Positions 23,547 through 33,324 of a DNA stretch of 64,000 nt are shown here, piece by piece (position 1 is the first letter of the stretch; each line of letters opens with the position of its first letter). The notes beneath the pieces were generated by a model, which did no database searches, was not told the DNA's origin, and saw only the letters and a program-made list of their open reading frames with translations. The position numbers and the translations under genes were made by a program. The stretch lies in assembly GCA_963556145.1 (NCBI GenBank), contig OY744461.1, positions 3,720,001 through 3,784,000 on the forward strand, written 5' to 3'. The stretch is from Hygrocybe punicea. Its lineage: Eukaryota > Basidiomycota > Agaricomycetes > Agaricales > Hygrophoraceae.

Positions 23547-26500
23547 ATGGCTCCTCAAAAAGCAAAGTCACAAACTGACCCCAAGAAGCAGGTTACCCTC
23601 AAGTCTTGGTTTGAAAAGTCTTCAAACAAGAGCAATCCTACCCCGAAATCTATAAACACTAGGGCGACTCGGGTAGAAGGAGTCGCGCCGAATCTTCAGT
23701 TCGCGTCTTCGAAGTCGCGTCTAGAACCTAAAACACCAGAATCCAAAGGGCCAGATACGCGTGTTTTGAACTCATCTTCTGCGAGGAGCCCTGTATCTTC
23801 CGATGCCGACTTTAACATAATTGATACCCCGCCCACAAGTGACGCTATTGATGTCGACATGCTGTCTGCAGAGGAAGAGGAAAAACAACGGGTTCAAGTC
23901 AAATCAGTGAGTTTATACAGTTCTGGCTCTTGGTATCCGGAGGCGCAAGCCTCGATGGCTAGCAAATGGACGTGACAAAGCTCTTGTCATGCTATTCTTT
24001 CGCAATTCTGCTATGTTGATTTATAGTGTTTTGCAAGTTGAATAATTCTGATATTATAACAATTAGACTCGCAAGCGCAAAATTTTGCTGGATGATTCGG
24101 ACGAGGATGTGGAATACTCTCGCCATGTTAATACACCTCAATCAATGTATCGGAGCTCCTCACCTGCTCGCGGAGTACTGGGCTCTGTGTCACGAGGTAA
24201 GATTGTTCACATTGTCTACTGATGTATCTGAAAACAAACTTTAGACCGAGCAAAGAAAGTGCGTGTATCGGTTGGCTCATCGGACGAGGACGAGGAGGCA
24301 GGAGCAAGCGAGGATTTGACTTCGTTCACAGAGAAGTTAACACAATTCAGGAAACCTCCAGCCAAGTCCAGTATGTATCCGTACTAGGAGGTCACCAGTG
24401 ATTTGCTAAACGGTTTTGGGCAAGCAGCCCGTATATACCGATCCAGTTCGTCCGCCGTTGAGGAGGATGACGACGCCTTCATTGTTCCTTCTGACTCTGA
24501 AATCGACGTCAGGTCGGCATCCTCTCATCGGCGTTCCTCCTCCCGCTCGTCTCGCTCTTCCGACTATGAGTCCACACAACTGGGAAGCGAAGACGAGGAA
24601 GTGGTTGCAAAATCTGAAGGCGCAAGCAACAGAAAAAAGCCTGCTGTTAAGAGAGATCTGTCAACCAAGAGTGTCACCTCGGGCGGGTCAGCGCCAGGTG
24701 GGGCGTCTTTCTTGACTGCTGCTGAGCGACGTGCACAGGGTAAAAAGAACGACAAGAAGTCTGGGGACGATCCATTTTCATTTTTGAGAGATGTCAGGGA
24801 TGTGAGTCGTAAAGTTAGATGACTTTATAGAATTCTGACCATTGATTTTGCTTTTCGCATTAGAAAGATGGCCATAGGCCTGGCGAACCCAAGTATGACC
24901 CGAGGACACTGTTGATACCAAAGAAGTCGTGGCAAGATTTCACACCATTTGAAAAACAGGTGTGGGCCAGACGAATCGCCTGCCGTTGATCTTTCTACTG
25001 ACTTTTGTTCGTTCCGCATCAAATTAGTTCTGGGAGGTTAGTGGCCATTTTTGTTGGCTCTCCCTGACTTGACTCCGCTTTATAGATCAAACAAAACCAT
25101 TATGATACCGTTGCGTTGTACCGTAAAGTTTTTGCCATCTAAGTTTACCTGACACATTCTCCCTTCTCTCCAGGTGTTGTTCTTTCAAAAAGGGTGAGCG
25201 TTCATGCTTCTGAGGCATCCTACGTTTATTTAATGCTATGGCACTGGTTATGATAGAAAATTTTTGGAGGTAAGCTCGAGTCACTTGCTACTTTTTAGCA
25301 ATATTCATATATCTACAGCTCTACGAGGAAGACGCTTGGATTGGCCACAGGGACTTCGACCTGAAAATCACCCAAAGAGTCAAGATGTCCATGGTTAAGA
25401 CTTTCATCGCTATTCCTTTTAAACTTCCTCATTCCCGCTCGTAGGTTGGCGTGCCAGAAAGCAGTTTTAACTTCTGGGCTGCGTAAGTGCCATCCCTAAG
25501 TGAAATGTCCAGTCGTTAACAATTTCACCGTGGTGTAGAAAATTCATCGCTAAAGGTCAATATTCCTTCTTTTATGGCATCATACAGGTGATTAATGCAC
25601 CGCAACAGGCTACAAAGTGGGACGCGTTGATCAGGCGGAGACAGCTCTCGGCGCTGAGATGCGACTTGCTGCGGATAAATCCAAGGGCAAGGTGGGCCAA
25701 GACAAGGCAAAGGACAAGATTGTGAGACGGTATGTCATCGCTTATACTTCAGAGGTATTCCAGTAGGCTCATTGTCCACCGCTATTCCAGCGAGTTGAAC
25801 AAAGTGTACACGAACGGTACGCTGGTGGATGCAGAGCTACTCACGGACGACCAAGCCGGCCATTGTATCTCCATCTGCGAGGAAAAATGCGTCGATGGTA
25901 CAGATGCAACCAATAGCTTTGGGATTTGCGTTCTGGATTGTTCGACTTCTCAGTTCAACTTGAGCGCATTTGAAGACGACGTGTGCCGGACTAAGTTGGA
26001 GACCCTCATGAGGCAGCTGAGGCCGAAGGAGCTGTTGTTCACCAAGGTATGGTACTGATATCAGTCTTGTCACTATGGTTAGTGACGCTGGCAGCCTTCA
26101 GGGATCCCTCTCCGTTTCTACGACGCGTCTACTCAAATCAATTCTTCCGGCTGCTTGTCTGTGGACTGGCTTGCGAGATGTGGAAGGCTTCGGGTATGAG
26201 AAAACTATAAAGGAATTGAACGAGCTTTATCCCGCCGGCGACGTCGATGCCATGGATGACGAGGACTTGTTGGGCGAGAATGTCCCGAAGCCTATCAGGG
26301 ATATGGCCGAGTGCAAGAGTGCGATAGCTGCCCTAGGGTCGACGATTTGGTACGAGCATATCCCAGTTCTTCTCATGCAGATGTCGGTATTGACGGCATT
26401 CGATGAGGTATTTACGCCAGCTCAACATCGACAAAGATATCTTGAGCATGAAGAACTTCAATGTATACGATCCCATGAAACGGGGCCAGGGACTGGTGCT

Positions 26501-29325
26501 TGATGGACAGACATTAGCCCACATTGAGGTCTGGAGCGTTTCAAAGTACTCTCCCACCCATGACTGACGTTCACGTAATAGGTTTTACTCAACAATGAAG
26601 GAACCGAGGACGGTTCATTGTTGAAATTATTGAGCAGGTGTATCACGCCCTCTGGTTTGTCGCTACGAAGTTCACTGGTTCTTGACAATCCTGATTGGAC
26701 TTGGTCAAGGCAAGCGGCTGTTCCGAATCTGGTTATGCGTGCCTTTGCGAGATATCTCAGACATCAATTCGCGGTATTCTTGCCTCGTCATTTCATGGAA
26801 ATATATCTGATGGAATTGATTGCCAGGCTGGATGCAGTCCAGGACATTTTGGAGCACCCCACTTTTGAAAAGGACTTTATGGAAGTTGCCAAAGGCCTAC
26901 CGGATCTTGAACGCATTGTCTCTCGTATCCATGCGAAGAACTGCAAAGTCAAGGATTTCCTCAAAGTCCTCGCTGTGAGTCGTCCTGGTTGATGGCCATT
27001 CGTGGTTATAATCTGACTGTTGTGGGATAGGCGTTTAAGAAGCTCAGTAAAGGACTTAATGGATTAGCGCACTCCTCCGAAACGTTCGAATCGAAAACCA
27101 TTCTAGGCTTACTCCGCTCTGCACCGGACTTGTTGCCGAATATCGAGAACGTCGAGGGCATGTATGGAAATCCGTCTGGGGAAAAAGGTACAAACGTCTC
27201 GATTACTCTGGGTGCACATTACAGCAGCAAATATAATTACTAGATATGGACGAGCTAGTGCCCCAGGAAGGCGGGGACGAAGAATATGACAACGTTATGG
27301 GCGAAATTCGAGATTTGGAGATAGAACTAGAGCAAGAGCTGAAAGCCTTTGAGAAGAAACTGAGGTGAGACCCTCTAATATATTGGCGTGGTGTGGTTGA
27401 CGATTTTGTGACTCGCAGAGTTTCCTTGAGCTATTGGCACAGTGCCCAAGGCAATAAAGTATGAATGTGCCTATGCCTGATTATTGTGACTGACCCGTCG
27501 TTCAGGAAATTTATCTGGTCCAAACGAAAGCAGGTTATAAAGATGTTCCAAAGAACTGGACGAAGAGTGGAGGAACGAAGGTCTGATTCCATGATTTCCT
27601 GAGCCATAATATATCCCTCATAGAAATCTACGAAGGCTCTTGCTCGCTGGGTTGTCCCTTCGCTTCAGCCTACCATCCGAAGCTTGAAGGAAGCCCGCGA
27701 GAACCGGGCTACTGCCATCAAGAAGTTCAAATTTCGACTCTTTGAGGAGTTTGACGCTGACCGCGCAGTGTGGCTGCGTGCTATCCGGGTGCTTGCGGAG
27801 CTAGATTGTTTATTCAGTTTGGCCAAGTCTTCGATTGCGATTGGTGAACCTGCCTGCCGACCTGAATTTATTGAAGGAGATTCGGCACTTCTAGATTTCG
27901 AGGAGTTGCGACATGCTGCGTTGGACTTGAGGAACGGCGATTTCATTCCCAACGACGTGAAACTGGGTGGTGGTGTGGGAAAGGTGATGCTACTTACAGG
28001 TCAGATTTTGAACTCTGGACTCTTGTGTTCATTGAGTCTTGCTCAACAACATTTGTGTGAAATTGCCAGGACCAAATATGGCGTAAGTTGAATATCACTA
28101 GTCTTTTTTTCCATCCGACGACTGATTTTACAACTCCATCTCATAGTGGAAAGTCAACGGTGAGCCTGAGAAATGTAATTCAAACTCGAGAGCATGTCCT
28201 CACGTTATGCGCCTTGTAGGTTATGCGCATGACGGCTGCCGGTGTTGTATATGCATTCCTATTTGCCCCAGCTATGGATCTCAGTCGATACACAGATTAT
28301 GGCCCAATTAGGAATGCTTGTTCCTGCAAGGAAAGCCAGGTTAGTTCCTCGAACTCCTCCGATCGGCACACGTGTGGATAAGACTTTTAGATTGTGCCCC
28401 GTGGACGCCATCCTTACTCGTATGGGGGCCTATGACAACATGTTTTCGAATGCCAGTACCTTCAAGGTTGAGCTTGATGAGTGGTTTGTTTATTTTGCAT
28501 TCAAGAAGCTGGACACATTAATGTGCATTCTGTTACCCAGTTGTAAAATCTTGCGCGATGCGACGCCAAGGTCACTTGTCTTTTTGGACGGTAAGTTGTT
28601 CTCAGTTTCATTAGAGTAACAATGTCCTTATTGTGAGATATCAGAACTCGGAAGAGGGACATCGACATTCGTGCGTAAATTCTCAATTTCTGCCAGATGA
28701 GATGATAGTGACCTGCTGGTTTCAGGACGGCATGGCAATCGCTGGGGTAGGTTGCTGCAAACCATCCTTTACCCGAATTTCCGTTTAACCTGTCCGTTTT
28801 AGGCTGTCTTGCACCAGCTCGCGACACACACGCTGCCTCTCGCATTTTTCGCTACTCATTACGGCTCGCTTACGGATGACTTCGTCTACCACCCTAACAT
28901 TAGGAATATGCACATGGAGACGTTGGTAGACGACGAAAAACGCGACGTGAGGCCCCGCCTTCATCGGAAATGCAACGTCCTGATTGTTCTTCCTTCCATT
29001 CCAGCTCACATTCCTGTTCAAACTCGTCGAAGGCGTCGCGACATCATCGTTTGGCACACATGTCGCCAACCTGGCTGGAGTGCCGCGGGAAGTCGTAGAA
29101 CGAGCGGACATGGTGTCCAAGGACTTTGCTAAGCAATTCAAGCAGCGGATGGCGGACAAGCAGGAGAAGTCGGCGACGTCGAGGCTACCACTGGTGGCAC
29201 AGGCCGATTTTGCGTATTTGTATGGGCTGGCGACGGGCCGTGTGAAGATGCCTGAGCATCCGGTTAGACAGAGGGAGGTGTTGGCAAGATTGAAGGAGAC
29301 TGTCGGGTGTTATACCAGGAAGTGA
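23547..29325 (+). CDS. MSH6: DNA mismatch repair ATPase MSH6
   Basis: The mismatch-recognition subunit of MutS-alpha (with MSH2), nuclear. The N-terminus has a degenerate PCNA-binding box (QVTLKSWF) and an acidic Ser-rich linker. The MutS I domain begins near GEPKYDPRTLLIPKKSWQDF and carries the Phe-x-Glu mismatch wedge as KGKFLELYEEDA (x is Leu). Later domains include FGICVLDCSTSQF, GLVLDGQTLAHIEVLLNNEG, RLDAVQDILEHPTFEKDF and GNKEIYLVQTKAGYKDVPKN. The ATPase has Walker A TGPNMAGKSTVMR, then DAILTRMGAYDNMFSNASTF, SLVFLDELGRGTSTFDGMAI (Walker B and signature) and FFATHYGSLTDDF. It spans more than twenty exons, several only 9-13 bases long. All catalytic motifs read intact through predicted splices. 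ATG 23547 directly precedes the PCNA box. Confidence 0.96.
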
Positions 29326-29473
29326 TGGGGCTTAAAATCGTCGATGCTTTCGTGCAATGTTATCATGCTGTATTATTAGCTGCATATACTGTAATTCAAC
29401 CTCGAAGCCAAGCAAATAAAATAAAATAAAAATAAATAAAAAAACAGCAGGACACTCCGTGAAATAAAGCAGT
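29326..29473. other. AT-rich spacer between MSH6 3' end and U6 copy 2
   Basis: Contains an A-rich AAATA-type tract at about 29414-29448. MSH6 and U6 copy 2 converge here, so this stretch must hold both 3' ends. Confidence 0.4.
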
Positions 29474-29540
29474 AAAAAATAAATATTGAGATCCGTAGAT
29501 CTACCACTCCGGGAAAGCGTGTCATCCTTGTGCAGGGGCC

Positions 29541-29571
<31 letters not shown>

Positions 29572-29597
29572 TTCGTATGTCACCCCGAAGGGGACAC
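29474..29597 (-). ncRNA. U6: U6 spliceosomal snRNA, copy 2
   Basis: On the minus strand the RNA reads the same 5' stem-loop, ACAGAGA box, AGC triad and internal stem-loop as copy 1, with no difference seen through the whole RNA region to the terminator. The run of six T (29474-29479 on this strand) is the probable terminator, one T longer than in copy 1. It lies head-to-head with the CFA20-domain gene; only about 106 bases separate the U6 start and that gene's ATG. Confidence 0.96.
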
Positions 29598-29676
29598 TAT
29601 TATATGATGATGTAATCATGTGCCTGCCATCGTTTTGCTTTTCGTTCGCCTCACGGGTGTGGGCACGTGCGGTGCA
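29598..29676 (-). promoter_or_regulatory. Conserved upstream block of U6 copy 2 (candidate Pol III promoter)
   Basis: The block matches the 79 bases upstream of copy 1 with one difference seen (T in ATATAATAG where copy 1 has G), including the GCACGTGC palindrome. It must also lie within the 5' control region of the CFA20 gene on the other strand. Confidence 0.6.
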
Positions 29677-29703
29677 CAGGTCTTGTAAGAACTCGAAACT
29701 CGA

Positions 29704-30771
29704 ATGTTTGCTTCGTCGTCGCAGCCAAGCATCGTCTCACTGTTTTCTTCAACGGGGAGCGAACCCTTTCAGCTCTTCTCGCGTCACACGGACCCAGCGC
29801 TGCCCGCAGACTCCGTCATCCACCTCCTACACGACGCTTCGTCTCAACCTGCGCCTCTCCCGCCTGCTGTGGCCATCCTTCCCCCGCTACTAAGCACGGG
29901 TACCGCTGACACGGACGTGGACCACGACGGTGGGGGTCCCGGCCTCTCTGGGTACGCCCTGGACCACACCGTCGTGCACATCCAGTCCCCTACCTTGCGC
30001 ACGACGTACATCCGGTGCCCGCCGCTCACAGGCGCGGACAAGGGCCTGGATCTGGATCTGGGGATGGCGCATCCTTGGGTGCACATCCAGGTGCGTAACA
30101 TGGGGAGGGCGTGGGCTTTCGAGGTGGGCGTGGTCGACCGGAGGGGTCGGCGTGGAGCCGTGCGCTGCTCGACGTTCCAGGTACGTTTTTCTCTGCTGCG
30201 GGTGCATAGATGGTGTCCCTGGCCCTGAGGACTCTGGCTATTGACGATGTGCGTTTGTGGAGGTGCGTTGTACGTAAAGAAAACGATGGCAGAGCAGAGA
30301 GGCATGAATTTTCAGACTCTCGAAATTTGACGTTGTCCTCCCGGTCTAACGCATTCCATTCTATCATGGCAGAAACAACCGCGCCTCAAGTTTCCCAACA
30401 GCCCACAGTCTGTCCCACTCCTCCATCTTCCATTGTCATTCCCCGCACCGTCCTCGAGGCCCCTGACGGCCTGGGCAACGGTCACGTTGAACCTACCTCT
30501 ACTCCTCGCGCAGTTCTCCTCGCGAACCCTCGTTGTGCCGGAGCACGACAACGAAGATGCAGAAATTGAGGAGGAATCCTGGTCTGGGAGCACCCGCTCA
30601 GCACCCGGTCTGAGAGCCAGTGCCAGCGCGGCACGGCTCCCGGGCGGCATGTATTCACACGCGTCGTACGTCAAGGTGTATGCGACGTGCCGACTAAGGA
30701 GGATATGGTTCAGCGAGACATTGTCACATCAGAGGATGCCTTGGGAGTTTCAGCTGTGTGCAGCCGAGTGA
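29704..30771 (+). CDS. CFA20-domain protein (CFAP20/DUF667-like)
   Basis: Two exons, about 290 residues. The N-terminus contains SLFSSTGSEPFQLFSRHTDP. The CFA20 core follows: TLRTTYIRCPPLTGADKGLD, LDLGMAHPWVHIQVRNMGRA, WAFEVGVVDRRGRRGAVRCS, TFQ. After the intron come KQPRLKFPNSPQSVPLLHLP, then LTAWATVTLNLPLLLAQF, an acidic low-complexity insert, and the terminal YVKVYATCRLRRIWFSE and MPWEFQLCAAE. The last part aligns by eye with the CFAP20 C-terminus (…NCRIRRVYFSD…). CFAP20 is an axonemal inner-junction protein with additional nuclear roles reported in animals. Flagella are absent from Dikarya, so the role here must be non-ciliary. Compared with the ~190-residue canonical protein it has an N-terminal extension and a loop insertion. 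Confidence 0.8.
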
Positions 30772-31816
30772 AGGAGTCTTTATGCAATATCTTGTTGTAC
30801 GCATCGCAATATCCTTTTCATACTCGCTTTCTCAAGCTGCGGTACTTGTGTCCAAAACCGATCGTCAGGATATCTAGGACAGACAGAACATGACCAAGTA
30901 CGCCATCCATACAACGTCCAAGTTCATTATAAACCACATTCATTGCCAAGCACGGGGTCGAATTTCACCTCTCGACTGACTTGGTGTGGACAAGTGGAAG
31001 GTTTTAGCCAATGAATATTCTCAGGAAGAGCTCATAGGCACGCTCGACGTCCTGACCGCCCCACCATGTCATCACGGCACACCCGTTTCGGCGAACTGAA
31101 CCGTGAGGTGTCCAGTCTTCCCAGCCCAAGCTATTACGCACCGGATCACAGGGGTCGCTGCCAACTCCCCTGACTACTCCGAGACAGTAGAGGTGATTGG
31201 AGAAACGAGTCTGAACCACATGAATCGCACTACCGCAAGAACCTACAGTAATATCAAGAGACTTGAGCCGATTGATTGTTGTGGTTGCGCAAGGTACAGT
31301 GTATCCTGCATTAGTCACAAGCTCGACTGTTCGTGTTTCCCCGATATTCCAGGCTATAGATGATGCCAGGTCCGACGGAGATGCTCCAAGTGCGGATAAA
31401 CAAGGATATCGATGTGTAAAAAAAGGCTTCATGGATTGGCATCTTCGAGCAAATATTCAACAACGGGTGCCAGAACCGATAATAAGGAAGAACGAATGCC
31501 CCTGCGGGCGGGCAGGAAAAAGGCATTAGCTTCACGCTTGAAGATTTATCATAAACCTGAAAACTGTTTGTTTCTTGAGAAACATTAGCAGACCTGGTTT
31601 GTGGAAGTGGCAGACGCGTGCGGTTGAATTTTTCGTTCGTGTCAAGCTACAGACTTGTAATTGTCTGAATCGGAAGACATGTCTGAATCGGAAGACATGG
31701 CTGTAATATTACCGCCGAGCTTTGGCGTGGTTGGTGATTACGACGCCGGGTTGGTGGCCACTACAATATTCGTCACGACCTGGAGCATTGGCGGTTGTTC
31801 GACGTAAGATCTGACC
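30772..31816. other. Intergenic region with an unsupported ORF and an 18-bp tandem duplication
   Basis: A 142-residue minus-strand open frame (31004-31432) shows no recognised domain and no convincing exon context, so no gene is called. At 31663-31698 the 18-base unit GTCTGAATCGGAAGACAT occurs twice in tandem without mismatch. Confidence 0.45.
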
Positions 31817-33324
31817 ATGGCTAATAATTACTATGACATCGAAGACACCCAAGACATCGTGAACGGCTCGCTCACGAGGCTTTTTGGAGCCAGACTGAGC
31901 GCCATGGATGACGACGACGACGATGATGATGATGATGGGGTCGCCGTACGATACGGCCCACTGCAATTGGCAGTAGCTCCAAAGGTATGTTGCAAAACTC
32001 CACGCCTTCGAGCTTCAAGTTGACGAACCATTTATGACGGCTGAACATCATCATCGGCGTGTTTTTTTTCTTGTTTCCTTTTTCCACACCGACTCGGAAC
32101 GTAATGCACGCGTAAAATGCCCAATTTCCGGATTCTCAGGAAGGCAAGGTGCGAGCCCGAGCGCGTGTCTGCTAAATAGAGAAATAATATTAATTTCGTC
32201 AACTTCTCCACGGCACGGCAAAAAAAAAAACTGAGGGGTAAAAATCTCAATTCGAACCTCTCACATCTCTCTCTCAAAAAAAAACATCATAACCACAATA
32301 TGCACACCAGGCCAACACCCTTCTAGCCGATCACTTTATTCCCGGCCCTCCTGATCGCAGAACGGATCGAACGCGGGCTTATCCCGCTCCAGGATCGAAC
32401 AGGTGTGGTGTATCGTTTCGTCACACCATATTACCGTCCACTCACTGACGATTTCTCCAAGTCATCGAGCTAGGTGCAGGCTGCGGCCTCCCCTCCCTCC
32501 TCGCAGCCACCACCGCGACCCAAACAACCGATACCGACACTGCCGCAGATACTGGCACTGGCACTGGCACTGGCACCGGTGTACCGGTCCTGGTCGTTGC
32601 CACAGACTTCCCAGCTGACGTCATCCTGGACACCCTACGCGACAACGTCGCACAACGTCGCACGGAACAGCGCGCACTTCGCGCAGGGGTGCGCCGTGCA
32701 CTGCTGTGGGCACGCTTGGGGTACTGATACTGCGCCGCTCTTGTACGTACGTTCCCCCACCGTTTCTCTATTTCTTCTGTCCTTCGATCCCCCGTTCTTC
32801 GTTCTTTCGTTCTTGTTCTTTGCTGTTCGTTGTTCGTTGTTCGTTATTTGCTGTTTGAGAACGTGCCTCTCTATATTTCTGGCTATTACAAACTGGGACT
32901 GCAACTCACGCACCACACGACAAAACTCATACCACGCTAGAGACCTCCTGCCACCGGGACGCACAGGGTTCGACGTCGTCATACTCTCAGACCTGCTCCA
33001 TTTCCACGACGCACATAGTGCGTTGCTCGCTTCGTTGTCTGCGCTGCTGGCGAGGGAGCGTGAGCATGAGCATGAGACTGTGCGTGGCGGAGGCGGCGGA
33101 GTTGGCGATGGCGATGGTGGGCGGGGGGCACGCCCGCACACGTGTGCGAGGAGTTCTTGCGGGCTGGCGAGGGTGCGGGGCTTGTTTTTGAGGAAGTTGT
33201 GATGGGCGAGGGCGAGGACGAGGGCGAAGGATGGCTTGGGAAGATGGAGGTAGCGGGGCTGGATAGGCAACAACTCGGGGTGCGTAAGGGAATGTGTCGG
33301 TTGTGGGTTGGCAGGTGGTTGTGA
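31817..33324 (+). pseudogene. EFM7/NNT1-like SAM methyltransferase with apparent frame breaks
   Basis: The N-terminal part MANNYYDIEDTQDIVNGSLT and VAVRYGPLQLAVAPK matches this class I methyltransferase family. After an intron come ANTLLADH in one frame and LFPALLIAERIERGLIPLQD in another. The SAM motif TVIELGAGCGLPSLLA and post-I strand VVATDFPADVILDTLRDNVA follow. A perfect 10-base tandem duplication (ACAACGTCGC at about 32642-32661) then shifts the frame away from the expected NSAHFAQGCAVHCCGHAWGT. The frame continues to FDVVILSDLLHFHDAH, and a third break in a G-run near 33120-33130 precedes VCEEFLRAGEGAGLVFEE and LGVRKGMCRLWVGRWL. The first break can be bypassed by a second acceptor (TTCTAG) 16 bases downstream. 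The family methylates eEF1A or is annotated as nicotinamide N-methyltransferase. Either a decaying gene or sequence errors. Confidence 0.65.

Noticed and set aside
25257..25269. Loss of the mismatch-wedge tyrosine in MSH6 as a sign of inactivation
   Set aside because: The motif is Phe-x-Glu; both Phe and Glu are kept (FLE), and the middle position varies between family members.
31004..31432. 142-residue minus-strand ORF
   Set aside because: It has an ATG, but no domain, no convincing splice partners and overlapping open frames on the same strand; composition does not distinguish it from chance.
32230..32275. Possible tRNA T-arm (GGTTCGAATT on the minus strand) followed by a T-run
   Set aside because: The acceptor and D-arm halves cannot be found at the needed distance; only a partial B-box-like word.
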